Source of the DNA: Hyalangium ruber
GTDB taxonomy: Bacteria; Myxococcota; Myxococcia; Myxococcales; Myxococcaceae
Reading direction: 5' to 3'
DNA length: 64,000 nucleotides
Assembly (NCBI RefSeq): GCF_034259325.1
Contig: NZ_JAXIVS010000013.1
Coordinates: forward strand, 124,001 to 188,000
Position 1 is the stretch's first letter; each line of letters starts with the position of its first letter. The position numbers were made by a program, and so were the translations under genes. Below, piece by piece: positions 18,028-28,276 of this stretch. Below the pieces are notes generated by a model. The model worked only from the letters and a program-made list of their open reading frames with translations. It did no database searches and had not been told where the DNA came from.

Positions 18028-18675
18028 ATGAACAAGCCCTATAGCCGTCTGGATCGGGACAACGCGGCGGTGCTGCTGGTGGACCATCAGGCCGGTCTGC
18101 TGTCGCTGGTCCGCGACTTCAACCCGGATCAGTTCAAGAACAACGTGCTCGCCCTGGCCGACCTCGCGGCCTACTTCAAGCTCCCGACCATCCTGACGAC
18201 CAGCTTCGAGGACGGCCCCAACGGTCCGCTGGTCCCGGAGCTGAAGGAGAAGTTCCCGAAGGCGCCGTTCATCCCGCGCCCCGGTCAGATCAACGCCTGG
18301 GACAACGAGGACTTCGTCAAGGCGGTGAAGGCCACGGGCCGCAAGCAGCTCATCCTCGCGGGCGTCGTGACCGAGGTCTGCGTCGCCTTCCCGGCGCTGT
18401 CGGCCATCGCCGAGGGCTTCGAGGTGTTCGTCGTGACCGATGCCTCCGGCACGTTCAACGAGATCACCCGTGACGCCTCTTGGAGCCGCATGACGCAGGC
18501 GGGCGCGCAGCTCATGACGTGGTTCGGCGTCGCCTGTGAGCTGCACCGCGACTGGCGCCGGGACGTGGAGGGGCTGGCGGCGCTGTTCTCGAACCACATC
18601 CCCGACTACCGCAACCTGATCACCAGCTACAGCCTGATGAAGGGCACCAACCCCCTGCCCAAGGCAGTGCCCTGA
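18028..18675 (+). CDS. Isochorismatase-family hydrolase (YcaC type)
   Basis: 215 aa cysteine hydrolase. The catalytic Asp is in AAVLLVDHQAGLL and the nucleophile Cys in LAGVVTEVCVAFPAL, with the cis-peptide VVT just before it. Lys115 of GRKQLILAG is the likely third residue. The length and the C-terminal YRNLITSYSL resemble E. coli YcaC, an octameric hydrolase of unknown substrate. CGGAGAAG precedes the ATG at 18028. A long interrupted palindrome lies in the leader, and two hairpins follow. The convergent neighbour is an alpha/beta hydrolase. Confidence 0.9.
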   Translation: MNKPYSRLDRDNAAVLLVDHQAGLLSLVRDFNPDQFKNNVLALADLAAYFKLPTILTTSFEDGPNGPLVPELKEKFPKAPFIPRPGQINAWDNEDFVKAVKATGRKQLILAGVVTEVCVAFPALSAIAEGFEVFVVTDASGTFNEITRDASWSRMTQAGAQLMTWFGVACELHRDWRRDVEGLAALFSNHIPDYRNLITSYSLMKGTNPLPKAVP

Positions 18676-18684
18676 GGCACTGCC
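18663..18684 (+). terminator. Hairpin with the YcaC-type stop codon in its loop
   Basis: GGCAGTGCC (18663-18671) pairs with GGCACTGCC (18676-18684) around the 4-nt loop CTGA, which contains the stop codon. A second hairpin follows immediately. Confidence 0.45.
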
Positions 18685-18686
18685 TG

Positions 18687-18713
18687 CCAGCCCCTTCCCC
18701 CCGAGGGGGCTGG
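18687..18713. terminator. Second hairpin between convergent genes
   Basis: A 9-bp stem (CCAGCCCCT at 18687-18695 with the AGGGG/CTGG arm at 18704-18713) sits 2 nt before the stop of the convergent hydrolase gene. It could end either transcript. Confidence 0.45.
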
Positions 18714-18714
18714 G

Positions 18715-19536
18715 TCAGCCCCGGGCGAACGCCAGCAGGTCGGCGTTGAGCTGATCCTTGTGGGTGGCGGCGAGGCCGTGATCGCCACCGGGGTAGACCT
18801 TCAGCGTCGCGCCCTTGACCAGCTTCGCCGAGAGGCGGGCCGAGGTGTCGATCGGGACGATCTGGTCATCGTCGCCGTGGATGATCAGCGTCGGCACGTC
18901 GAACTTCTTGAGGTCCTCGGTGAAGTCGGTCTCCGAGAAGGCCTTGATGCAGTCGAGCTCGGCCTTGAGGCTGCCCATCATGCCCTGCATCCAGAAGCTG
19001 TCGCGCATGCCCTGAGAGACCTTCGAGCCCGGGCGGTTGGCGCCGAAGAAGGGCGTGGTCAGGTCCTTGAAGAACTGCGAGCGATCGGCGGCCACGCCCT
19101 TGCGGATGCCGTCGAACGCCTCGATCGGTTGTCCGCCGGGATTGGCGGCGGTCTTGAGCATGATGGGCGGCACGGCGCCGACCAGCACCGCCTTGGCGAC
19201 GCGGCTCGTGCCGTGGCGGCCGATGTAGCGCGCCACCTCGCCGCCGCCCGTGGAGTGGCCCACGAGGATGGCGTTCTTGAGGTCCAGCGTCTCGATCAGC
19301 GCGGCGAGGTCATCCGCGTAGGTGTTCATCTCGTGGCCGCCCCAGGGCTGGCTGGAGCGCCCATGGCCGCGCCGGTCGTGGGCGATGGTGCGAAAGCCGT
19401 TGGAGGCCAGGAAGACCATCTGGTCCTCCCAGGCGTCGGCGGTGAGCGGCCAGCCATGGCTGAACACCACCGGCTGACCCGAGCCCCAGTCCTTGTAATA
19501 GATGCGCGTGCCGTCCTTCGTCGTGATCGTCGTCAT
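18715..19536 (-). CDS. Alpha/beta hydrolase (non-heme chloroperoxidase/arylesterase type)
   Basis: 273 aa. The nucleophile elbow is [13 protein letters not shown]. The acid Asp is in [11 protein letters not shown] and the His in [12 protein letters not shown]. The oxyanion-hole segment [16 protein letters not shown] and [16 protein letters not shown] are typical of cofactor-free haloperoxidase/esterase relatives. No signal peptide, so cytoplasmic. It is convergent with the YcaC-type gene and divergent from glyoxalase I, in a group of small stress or detoxification enzymes. The natural substrate is unknown. Confidence 0.92.
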   Translation of the reverse strand: MTTITTKDGTRIYYKDWGSGQPVVFSHGWPLTADAWEDQMVFLASNGFRTIAHDRRGHGRSSQPWGGHEMNTYADDLAALIETLDLKNAILVGHSTGGGEVARYIGRHGTSRVAKAVLVGAVPPIMLKTAANPGGQPIEAFDGIRKGVAADRSQFFKDLTTPFFGANRPGSKVSQGMRDSFWMQGMMGSLKAELDCIKAFSETDFTEDLKKFDVPTLIIHGDDDQIVPIDTSARLSAKLVKGATLKVYPGGDHGLAATHKDQLNADLLAFARG

Positions 19537-19616
19537 GTGTGGTGCCCTTCAGAATGGGTTGCGCGCCCACGATAGGCACTGCGCCTCGACCGTCAATCGT
19601 GCGACAAGGAGGGGGC

Positions 19617-20003
<387 letters not shown>

Positions 20004-20030
20004 CAGGCAGCGCCGGGCTCTGTTTACGGC

Positions 20031-21380
20031 TCACGCCGACAGCCATAGCTGCGGGAGTTCCTTTCCGAGCGCCCGCGTGCCGAAGTCCCGCATCGCCGAG
20101 TTGACCGCCTCGGCGAAGGCGGGGGAGAGCGCTCCGGGGGAAGCCGAAGGGGCGATGACCGGCACGTCCGTTCGGGGCTGGTCGCGGGTGATGCACTCGG
20201 TGAGCGAACCCACCGGGCGTGCGGCCACCACGTCCGAGTAGCGTCGGCTCTGCGCGGTCCGGCCCCAACGCTCGCCGATGAACTTGAGGATGGACGTGTG
20301 GTCGAACGCTTCGGCATGGGCAGGGCGGAGCACCTGGCCCGCGTCCACGAGCGGCGACACGACGAAGAGCGGTACGCGCGGGCCGAGCGACTCGTAGGGC
20401 GCGTAACGCACGCCCGTTGGTGGCTGGGTCGCGATGCGTGGCGGCGAGACATGGTCGAAGAAGCCGCCGCTCTCGTCGTAGGTGATGACCAGCAGCGTGC
20501 GCGACCAGCGCTCCAGGTTCAGCAGCAGCGCCGAGTAGATGCGTGCCAGGAAGCGCTGGGCCCGCGCTACCGTGACGGGCGGGTGATCGTCCGTCGGGTC
20601 GGGGTCCATGGCGTCCTCGTAGCCGGGCTCGATGTAGATGATGCTGGGAGCGCTGGTGTTGCTCTCGTGAGCCCAATCGAAGCCGAAGCGGCTGAAGCTC
20701 CGGAAGTGCGTGTGCTGCGTGAGGATGGGCAACTGCCAGCTCTTGACGAGGAAGGTGAAGGGGAAGGCTCCGTCGCTGTACACGCGCCAGCGCACTTTGT
20801 TGCGGTTGCAGAAGTCGTAGACGAGCTCGTGGTCCGGCAGTACCAGGCCGTTGTCCTCGACCCGACTGAAGCCCGAGAGCGCCATCATCCGGTTGGCCTG
20901 TGTCCCCGCGGGGACCGGCTGGAACCAGCGATCGGAGATGGCGAAGTTGTCCGCGAAGAAATGCGCCGTGTGTACCTCGTCCGGCGTGAAGTACCCCATC
21001 ACCATCCGCGTGTGCTCCGGCCGGCCCCAGTGGGAGTCGTTCTGGTGCGCCCGCGCGTACTCCGGGACGAAGCCGTCCATCGGGTAGCGATTCAGCGCCG
21101 GGTCGAAAGTGCCCAGTTGCCGGCGGAAGCTCGCCCGGTTGTGCGGTGGGTCCTTCGGCGGGAAGTTCGGATTGCTCAGCGGGTAGGGCCGGCAGTCGAT
21201 GTTCTTGAATTGGAAGGCCGGCAGCGTCCGGCCATCGGCGCCCACCTGGATGCCATCCACCACGGGCCTGCCGGGCTGGCGATAGGCCGGCAGGCTCCGG
21301 TAGCCCAGCATGTGGTCGAACGACCGGTTCTCCAGCATGACGATGATGAGCGTGCTGACGCTCTGCGGATTCGCGGGCAT
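20031..21380 (-). CDS. Phosphoesterase of the phospholipase C / AcpA family
   Basis: 449 aa. The N-terminal LIIVMLENRSFDHMLGY is the metal/nucleophile signature of this family (bacterial phospholipase C and acid phosphatase AcpA). Further family motifs are FFADNFAISDRWFQ, NRMMALSG and TYDESGGFFDHVSPP. It should cleave phosphate esters such as phosphatidylcholine. Most relatives carry a Tat or Sec signal, but this one starts directly at the catalytic core. It is either cytoplasmic or exported by another route. It lies 63 nt downstream of the sigma-54 activator on the same strand, with a GGGGAGG ribosome site, so it may be that operon's output or a separate unit. Confidence 0.87.
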   Translation of the reverse strand: MPANPQSVSTLIIVMLENRSFDHMLGYRSLPAYRQPGRPVVDGIQVGADGRTLPAFQFKNIDCRPYPLSNPNFPPKDPPHNRASFRRQLGTFDPALNRYPMDGFVPEYARAHQNDSHWGRPEHTRMVMGYFTPDEVHTAHFFADNFAISDRWFQPVPAGTQANRMMALSGFSRVEDNGLVLPDHELVYDFCNRNKVRWRVYSDGAFPFTFLVKSWQLPILTQHTHFRSFSRFGFDWAHESNTSAPSIIYIEPGYEDAMDPDPTDDHPPVTVARAQRFLARIYSALLLNLERWSRTLLVITYDESGGFFDHVSPPRIATQPPTGVRYAPYESLGPRVPLFVVSPLVDAGQVLRPAHAEAFDHTSILKFIGERWGRTAQSRRYSDVVAARPVGSLTECITRDQPRTDVPVIAPSASPGALSPAFAEAVNSAMRDFGTRALGKELPQLWLSA

Positions 21381-21408
21381 GGTCCCTCTACCTCCCCGGT
21401 AAAGGTGT

Positions 21409-21426
21409 GGCGGGGAGTGGCCCGCC
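21409..21426 (-). terminator. Short hairpin between activator and phosphoesterase genes
   Basis: A six-base GC stem (21409-21414 with 21421-21426, 6-nt loop) lies between the two same-strand genes. With no T tract, it may be a weak terminator or only partial attenuation. Confidence 0.25.
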
Positions 21427-21443
21427 GTGGGGAGGCGCCGCGC

Positions 21444-23009
21444 TCAGCCCTCGTCCGAGAGCCCGTACTCCTTGAGCTTGCGCGCCAGCGTGTTGCGGCC
21501 GATCTCCAGCGCCTTCGCCGCCGCCGTGCGGTTGCCCTTCACCGCCTCCAGGACATGGAGGATGTGGCGCCGCTCGACCTCCGCCAGCGGGAGCAAGCCT
21601 GGAGGCGGCGCCGCCGAGGCCGTGGCCTCACTGGTCACGGGCACGACCCGGTCCACCGTGGGCAGGGGAAGGTGCTCTTCGAGGATCTCTCCCTCGCACA
21701 GCACCACCGCGCTCTCGACGCAGTTCTCCAGCTCGCGCACGTTGCCTGGCCAGCGGTAGCTCTTGAGCCGACCCAGCGCCGCCGCGCTCAGCTTCGGTTG
21801 CTCCAGCCGGTGCCGCTTCGCCGCCGCCGCCACGAAGTGCCGCGCCAGCCGCTCGATGTCGTCTCCTCCGCGCTCGCGCAGGGGAGGGAGGACGATCTCC
21901 ACCACCTTGATGCGGTAGTAGAGATCCTCGCGGAACTTGCCCTCGGCCACCATGCGCGCCAGATCGCGGTTCGTCGCCGCGACGATGCGCACGTTCACCT
22001 TGACCGTGTGCGTGCCGCCCACGCGCTCGAACTCGCGATCCTGCAGCACGCGCAGCAGCTTGCCCTGCACCGGCAGCGGCAGCTCACCGATCTCGTCGAT
22101 GAACACCGTGCCGCTGTCGGCCGCCTCGAACTTGCCCGGCACCCGGTGGTCGGCTCCGGTGAAGGCGCCTTTCTCGTGGCCGAACAGCTCGTTTTCGATC
22201 AGCGTGGCCGGCAGCGCCGCGCAGTCCACCTTCACGAAGGGCTTGTCCCTCCGAGGCCCGTTGACGTGGACGGCCCGCGCGAACAGCTCCTTGCCGCAGC
22301 CGCTCTCGCCGCGCAGCAGCACCGTGGCGTCCGTGGGCGCCGCCTTCTGTACCAGTCGGTAGATGGACTTGAGCTGCGCCGACTCACCGATGATGCGGTT
22401 GAAGAAGTAGCCCACTGGCGCGTGCGGCTGTTCCTTCGCTCGCTTGAGCTCCTGGTAGAGGCTGGTGCTCTGCAGCGCCGTGCTCACCTGCGAGGCGATC
22501 GCCGTCAAGCGATCGGTGTCCTCCTCCGTGAACCGTCCGCCACCCAGCCGGTTGAGCACCTGGAGCACGCCGTAGATGGTGCCCTCCGCGTCTCGCAGAG
22601 GCACCGCCAGCAGGCTCGTGGTGCGGTAGCCCGTCAGCCGGTCGATGTCGGCGAAGAACAGGGGCTCGCCCTTCAGGTCCGTCAGGCTCACCGGCGTGCC
22701 GACCTGCGCCACGTGGCCCGCCACACCCTGGCCGAGCTTCACCCGGATCTGCGACACCTCGGGCAGGTGCGCCGCGCGGGAGAACAGCTCGCCGCGCGCC
22801 GGGTCCAACAGCCACAGCGTGCCGCGATCGGCCTGCATCGTCACGGCGATGCGGTCGACGAGCGTGTGCAGGAACGCATCGAGATCGACTTCGCGCCCGA
22901 CGAGGCCGCCGACCGAGAGCAGGACCTGACTGACATCCGAGGGCTGAGGCATGGTGGGCAGCGGCGGCAGAACGAACGCCGTGGCGGCACCATAGCATTC
23001 GAAGCGCAT
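21444..23009 (-). CDS. Sigma-54-dependent transcriptional activator with GAF domain
   Basis: 521 aa enhancer-binding protein. A GAF sensor (about 30-175; [28 protein letters not shown]) is followed by an AAA+ sigma-54 domain: Walker [13 protein letters not shown], the sigma-54-contacting loop GAFTGA, Walker [12 protein letters not shown] and arginine-finger region [11 protein letters not shown] Fis-type HTH ends the protein ([26 protein letters not shown]). The start at 23009 follows an AGGGGG site; the internal ATG at 22952 has none. It begins 11 nt after the metallo-beta-lactamase stop, so the two are co-transcribed. No receiver domain is present, so control is probably through the GAF ligand. 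Confidence 0.95.
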   Translation of the reverse strand: MRFECYGAATAFVLPPLPTMPQPSDVSQVLLSVGGLVGREVDLDAFLHTLVDRIAVTMQADRGTLWLLDPARGELFSRAAHLPEVSQIRVKLGQGVAGHVAQVGTPVSLTDLKGEPLFFADIDRLTGYRTTSLLAVPLRDAEGTIYGVLQVLNRLGGGRFTEEDTDRLTAIASQVSTALQSTSLYQELKRAKEQPHAPVGYFFNRIIGESAQLKSIYRLVQKAAPTDATVLLRGESGCGKELFARAVHVNGPRRDKPFVKVDCAALPATLIENELFGHEKGAFTGADHRVPGKFEAADSGTVFIDEIGELPLPVQGKLLRVLQDREFERVGGTHTVKVNVRIVAATNRDLARMVAEGKFREDLYYRIKVVEIVLPPLRERGGDDIERLARHFVAAAAKRHRLEQPKLSAAALGRLKSYRWPGNVRELENCVESAVVLCEGEILEEHLPLPTVDRVVPVTSEATASAAPPPGLLPLAEVERRHILHVLEAVKGNRTAAAKALEIGRNTLARKLKEYGLSDEG

Positions 23010-23020
23010 CGCACCGCCCC

Positions 23021-23860
23021 CTATGCACTCACCGTGTGACCCAGGAGGATGCGCTTGCCCTCTCGCGCCGGCTCGGTGGCGAAGAAGTGGTTGCGGGCCT
23101 CCTCGGCCATGTTCTCCACCACGTCGTCGTTGTGCGCCGGGTCGTGGTGGAACAGCAGCAGCCGGCGGGCGTCCACCGCCTGGGCCACCTGCGCCGCGTC
23201 CACCATGGTGGAGTGGCCCCAGCCCTTCTTGGGCATTCCCACCTTGCCCTCGTACTCCGCGGGCGTGTACTGCGCGTCCAGGCAGAGCGCGTCGGCACCC
23301 TCGAGCAGACGGCCCACGTCGCCGCTCAGGCTGTCGCGCGCCAGCTCCACGTCCGTGGCGTAGACGAAGGTGTGGCCGTCCGCCTCGATGCGGTAGGCCA
23401 GACAGCCCTGCGGGTGGGGCACGTCGATGGGCGTGACGCGGAAGGGGCCCACCTCGACGGTGCGGCCGTGCAGGGCCGAGGCGAACGCCATCTTCGAGCG
23501 CATGATGGAGAGCGGGACGGGGAAGTTGGGCGGCTCCATCTGCCGGGCGAGCACGCTCTGCAGGGCCTGATCGCCGTTGGCGCCCGGGCCGTACATTGTC
23601 AGCTCGGTGGTGCCCAGGTACGCGGGGGTGAAGAAGGGAAAGCCCTGAACGTGGTCCCAGTGCAGGTGCGAGAAGAACATCGTCGTCTTCTGGGGAGGGC
23701 CCTCGCGCATCATGATCTCGCCGAGGGAGCGGATGCCCGTGCCCGCGTCCAGGATGAGGCGCTGGCCCTGGCTGGTGACCTCCACGCAGGCTGTGTTGCC
23801 GCCGATGCGCGAGCCCGAGACCGCGATGCTGCCCCGAACGCCGAAGAACCGGATTTCCAT
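23021..23860 (-). CDS. Metallo-beta-lactamase-fold hydrolase
   Basis: 279 aa. MBL fold of the RNase Z/PhnP/cyclic-nucleotide phosphodiesterase-like group, with the N-terminal EIRFFGVRGSIAV, metal site FFSHLHWDHVQGFPFF, DAGTGIRSLG, an Asp ligand in YATDVELAR and later His positions near HSTMVDAAQ and HHDPAHNDD. No signal peptide. A GGAGA site precedes the ATG at 23860. It is the first gene of an operon with the GAF/sigma-54 activator and is preceded by a sigma-54-type promoter. It may make or destroy the small ligand sensed by the GAF domain; this is inference. Confidence 0.9.
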   Translation of the reverse strand: MEIRFFGVRGSIAVSGSRIGGNTACVEVTSQGQRLILDAGTGIRSLGEIMMREGPPQKTTMFFSHLHWDHVQGFPFFTPAYLGTTELTMYGPGANGDQALQSVLARQMEPPNFPVPLSIMRSKMAFASALHGRTVEVGPFRVTPIDVPHPQGCLAYRIEADGHTFVYATDVELARDSLSGDVGRLLEGADALCLDAQYTPAEYEGKVGMPKKGWGHSTMVDAAQVAQAVDARRLLLFHHDPAHNDDVVENMAEEARNHFFATEPAREGKRILLGHTVSA

Positions 23861-23921
23861 GGTGCGTCTCCCTCGAAGTGCTGTCGGCCCGGTGCGGCCG
23901 CGCTGTCGTTCCTGGGCTAAA

Positions 23922-23936
23922 GCAGGGACGATGCCA
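23922..23936 (-). promoter_or_regulatory. Sigma-54 promoter upstream of the MBL-activator operon
   Basis: On the minus strand the sequence reads TGGCAT-CGTCC-CTGC. It keeps the invariant GG and GC with exact 12-nt register and differs from TGGCAC-N5-TTGC at two positions. It would start transcription about 50 nt upstream of the MBL start codon. This suggests that the operon encoding a sigma-54 activator is itself sigma-54-dependent. Confidence 0.6.
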
Positions 23937-24086
23937 GAGCCTAAATGCCCGGAATGACATGGGGAGGGGGAGGGGTGTACCGTCCTGGTGCCCCAATTTG
24001 GATCGCCCTGGATCAGGACGCTCGCGCCATTCCGGAACATCCGGGCTGGCGAGGAAGTCTTGTTTCAGACGGGCGTCCGTTGGCCT

Positions 24087-25386
<1,300 letters not shown>

Positions 25387-25398
25387 GCGCTCCACCAA

Positions 25399-25426
25399 TG
25401 AGCCCAAGGTTACCTGAAGGGGCTCA
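25399..25426 (-). terminator. Hairpin between the homogentisate operon and the toxin gene
   Basis: TGAGCCC (25399-25405) pairs with GGGCTCA (25420-25426) around a 14-nt loop that contains the small palindrome AGGTTACCT. It overlaps the fumarylacetoacetase stop and ends 12 nt before the toxin ATG. It may weaken read-through into the toxin. No T run. Confidence 0.4.
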
Positions 25427-26425
25427 AGCTCCGACCACCTGGTCGATGGCCCCGAAGATCGTGCCGGCTTCATCCCGCATCTCGATGCGCACCCGGTTGC
25501 CCCGCTTCAGGAACGGCGTCTTGGGCGCGCCGCTCTGGAGCGTCTCGACCGTGCGCAGCTCCGCGATGCACGAGTAGCCCGCGCCACCCTCGCTCACGGC
25601 CTTGCCTGGCCCCCCGTCAGGGCCACGGTTGGACACCGTGCCCGAGCCGATGATCGTCCCCGCGCACAGCGTGCGCGTCTTGGCCGCGTGCGCCACCAGC
25701 GTGCCGAAGTCGAACGTCATGTCCACGCCGGCGTTCGCACGCCCGAATGGCTGGCCATCGAGGAAGACCTCGAGGGGGCGGTGCAGCTTTCCATCACGCC
25801 ACGCCGTGCCAAGCTCGTCAGGCGTGACGAACACCGGCGAGAGCGCCGACGCCGGCTTGGACTGGAAGAACCCAAAGCCCTTCGCCAGCTCATCCGGAAT
25901 CAGGTTCCGCAACGACACGTCGTTGACGAGCCCGACCAGCACGACTGCTCCCAGTGCCTGCTCACGCGTCGCCCCCAGGAGGACATCGCGCGTCACGACC
26001 ACGACCTCTCCCTCCATGTCGCAGCCCCACGACTCGTCCGCGAGAGGGATGGGCTGGCATGGGCCCAGGAAGCCGTCCGAGCCACCCTGGTACATCAACG
26101 GGTCGGTCCAGAACGTCGCGGGCATCTCCGCCTTGCGCGCCTTGCGCACCAACTCGACGTGATTCACGTACGCCGAGCCGTCCGCCCACTGATAGGCGCG
26201 AGGCAGGGGCGCCGCACACCGCGTGGGGTCGAACGGCTCACCCGCGAGGTCTCCCTTTTCCAGTCGCTCCGCGAGCGAACGCAGCAGGGGCGCGCAACGG
26301 TCCCACTCATCGAGCGCGGCCTGCAACGTCAGCGCGATGGCCGATGCATCCGCCTGCCGCTTGAGATCCTTCGACACGACCACCAGGCGGCCATCCCGCC
26401 CCACGTTCAGGGATGCGAGCTTCAC
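25424..26425 (-). CDS. Fumarylacetoacetate hydrolase family protein
   Basis: 333 aa, FAH fold. N-terminal [20 protein letters not shown]; catalytic region with [43 protein letters not shown] (acidic metal ligands), [16 protein letters not shown] and [21 protein letters not shown]. It cleaves fumarylacetoacetate (or maleylacetoacetate-derived product) to fumarate and acetoacetate, the last step of tyrosine/homogentisate breakdown. It starts at a GTG that overlaps the homogentisate dioxygenase stop by 4 nt (26422-26425), so the two are coupled. No maleylacetoacetate isomerase is seen nearby. Confidence 0.93.
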   Translation of the reverse strand: MKLASLNVGRDGRLVVVSKDLKRQADASAIALTLQAALDEWDRCAPLLRSLAERLEKGDLAGEPFDPTRCAAPLPRAYQWADGSAYVNHVELVRKARKAEMPATFWTDPLMYQGGSDGFLGPCQPIPLADESWGCDMEGEVVVVTRDVLLGATREQALGAVVLVGLVNDVSLRNLIPDELAKGFGFFQSKPASALSPVFVTPDELGTAWRDGKLHRPLEVFLDGQPFGRANAGVDMTFDFGTLVAHAAKTRTLCAGTIIGSGTVSNRGPDGGPGKAVSEGGAGYSCIAELRTVETLQSGAPKTPFLKRGNRVRIEMRDEAGTIFGAIDQVVGA

Positions 26426-27732
26426 TTTGGAGCCTCTTCCTTGGAAGGCACCTGGGCCTTGCGCAGATCGGCCCAGCAGGCGTCGTAGTCCGACTGCAGC
26501 GCCGGGCTCTCCATCGCCGCGCGTGTCGGCGCGATGACCCAGCGGGTCTCGAACATGAACGCGAGCGTGTTGTCGATCTTCCGCGGCGCGAGGTCCGCGG
26601 CGACCGCCGCCTCGTAGGTCTTCCGGTCGGGACCATGTGCGCTCATGCAGTTGTGGAGCGACGCTCCTCCCGGCACGAATTGGTCCGCCTTGGCGTCGTA
26701 GACCCCGTGGACCAGCCCCATCAGCTCGCTCATCACGTTGCGATGGAACCACGGCGGCCGGAACGTGTTCTCCGCGACCATCCACCGGGGCGGGAAGATC
26801 ACGAAGTCGCAGTTCGCGGTCCCCGGTGTATCGCTCGGGGACGTCAGCACCGTGAAGATCGACGGGTCCGGGTGATCGTAGCTCACCGTGTTGATCGTGT
26901 TGAACCGCGCGAGATCGTACGTGTACGGGACGTGCGTGCCGTGCCATGCGACGACATCGAACGGCGAGTGGTCGATCGTCGTCTCCCACAGGTTGCCCTG
27001 GAACTTCTGCACGACGCGCGTCGGCCGCTCGATGTCCTCGTAGCTCGCCACCGGCGCGATGAAGTCTCGCGGGTTCGCCAACCCATTGGAGCCAATGGGC
27101 CCCAGCTCCGGGAGCCGGAACGGCGCGCCGTAGTTCTCGCAGATGTAGCCGCGCGCCGGCCCCTCCGGCAGCTCCACGCGCATGCGCATCCCGCGCGGGA
27201 TGAGCGCGACATGACCGGGAGGAACCTCCAGCACGCCCAGCTCGGTCACGATCCGGAGCGCCCCGGACTGGGGGACGATGAGCAGCTCGCCGTCGGCGTT
27301 GAAGAACGCGGTGTCGATCATCGACGCGTTCGCGGCGTAGAGATGCACCGCCGCGCCCGCGCCCATGGCGGGGGAGCCATTGCCTCCCAGCGTGAGCAGT
27401 CCCTCGAGGAACGTGGTCGGCGCCGTCGGTAGCGGCAGCGGATTCCAGCGCAGCCGGTTGGGGGAGGGGGGAACCTCGGTGAACGGCCCACTGCGCAGCT
27501 TGCCTGCGTCCGTCTGCCGGTACGGCGGGTGGGCCGCGCTCGGTCGCAGTCGATAGAGCCACGTCCGCCGGTTCTCATGGCGCGGCGCCGTGAACGCCGT
27601 GCCCGAGAGCTGCTCGGCGTAGAGGCCGAACGCGACGCGCTGCGGCGTGTTCTGGCCGACGGGGAGCGCACCGGCGATCGCCTCCGATACGTGCTCGTTC
27701 CCGAACCCTGATTGGTGGCGGAGCTTTTCCAT
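26422..27732 (-). CDS. hmgA: Homogentisate 1,2-dioxygenase
   Basis: 436 aa Fe(II) ring-cleavage enzyme opening homogentisate to maleylacetoacetate. Family features: [18 protein letters not shown] at the N-terminus, [24 protein letters not shown], the Fe/substrate region [25 protein letters not shown] split across the active site, [10 protein letters not shown] and [16 protein letters not shown] lies 4-5 nt before the ATG. It is the middle gene of a MarR-hmgA-fumarylacetoacetase array. The 41-nt gap to the MarR gene is strikingly AT-rich and looks like a promoter/operator. Confidence 0.97.
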   Translation of the reverse strand: MEKLRHQSGFGNEHVSEAIAGALPVGQNTPQRVAFGLYAEQLSGTAFTAPRHENRRTWLYRLRPSAAHPPYRQTDAGKLRSGPFTEVPPSPNRLRWNPLPLPTAPTTFLEGLLTLGGNGSPAMGAGAAVHLYAANASMIDTAFFNADGELLIVPQSGALRIVTELGVLEVPPGHVALIPRGMRMRVELPEGPARGYICENYGAPFRLPELGPIGSNGLANPRDFIAPVASYEDIERPTRVVQKFQGNLWETTIDHSPFDVVAWHGTHVPYTYDLARFNTINTVSYDHPDPSIFTVLTSPSDTPGTANCDFVIFPPRWMVAENTFRPPWFHRNVMSELMGLVHGVYDAKADQFVPGGASLHNCMSAHGPDRKTYEAAVAADLAPRKIDNTLAFMFETRWVIAPTRAAMESPALQSDYDACWADLRKAQVPSKEEAPK

Positions 27733-27742
27733 GGCACCTCAG

Positions 27743-27770
27743 ATAGTAACAAATGAAACCAAATTGACAA
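27743..27770 (-). promoter_or_regulatory. AT-rich promoter/operator directly upstream of hmgA
   Basis: On the minus strand, TTGTCA (27765-27770) and TACTAT (27743-27748) are separated by 16 nt. The -10 is only 10 nt from the hmgA ATG, so the leader would be about four nt. The repeats TTTGGTTTC and TTTGTTAC in the spacer could be bound by the neighbouring MarR protein. The block stands out in the GC-rich surroundings. Confidence 0.5.
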
Positions 27771-27773
27771 GCT

Positions 27774-28241
27774 TCACGGGCCTTGCTTCAGGGCGCGGCT
27801 CGCGGCGCGTTCGATCCGCTCGAGCAGCGAGCGCAACAGAGCGCGCTCATCGGGCCCGAGCTCGGCGAGCACCTCGGCCTCGGCCTCGAGCGCCGCGGGC
27901 GCCACGCGCTCGTAGATGCGCCGGCCCGCGGCGGTGAGTGACAGGCGGCGCGAGCGGGCGTCGCTCTCGCTCGTGGCGCTCCGAACCAGTCCGCGCTCCT
28001 CGAGGGAGCGCGCGGCGCGGCTCACCGGGACCTTCTCCATCCGCGTGCGCTTGATGAGCTCGAGCTGCGTGCGCTCGCCGTCCTCTCCGAGCACCGCGAT
28101 GAGTCGCCACTCCTGGGTGCTCAGGCCGTATTGCTCCGCGTATACGCGGGCGACCCGTTGGCTGACGACGTTCGCGGCGACCGAGAGGCGGTAGGGGAGG
28201 AACTCGTCGAGGGTCAGGCTCGCGGTGCGCGCTCGGCTCAT
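27774..28241 (-). CDS. MarR-family transcriptional regulator
   Basis: 155 aa winged-helix repressor type. The DNA-binding core is LSTQEWRLIAVLGEDGERTQ with recognition-helix segment KVPVSRAARSLEERGLV and wing SESDARSRRLSLTAAGRRIYE; terminal helices form the dimer. It sits 41 nt upstream of hmgA on the same strand and very probably controls homogentisate catabolism in response to an aromatic ligand. The chosen ATG has no ribosome site, but TATATT (minus strand, 28249-28254) lies 7 nt upstream, so the mRNA may be leaderless. It is 35 nt downstream of the Cys-rich lipoprotein gene. Confidence 0.88.
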   Translation of the reverse strand: MSRARTASLTLDEFLPYRLSVAANVVSQRVARVYAEQYGLSTQEWRLIAVLGEDGERTQLELIKRTRMEKVPVSRAARSLEERGLVRSATSESDARSRRLSLTAAGRRIYERVAPAALEAEAEVLAELGPDERALLRSLLERIERAASRALKQGP

Positions 28242-28248
28242 CGCGCCG

Positions 28249-28254
28249 AATATA
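28249..28254 (-). promoter_or_regulatory. Possible -10 element of the MarR gene (leaderless start)
   Basis: The minus strand reads TATATT, ending 7 nt before the ATG at 28241, which would place the transcription start at or next to the A of the start codon. No convincing -35 is visible 16-18 nt upstream, so the call is weak. Confidence 0.3.
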
Positions 28255-28276
28255 GCCGCCGCGGAAGCAGCTTGGC

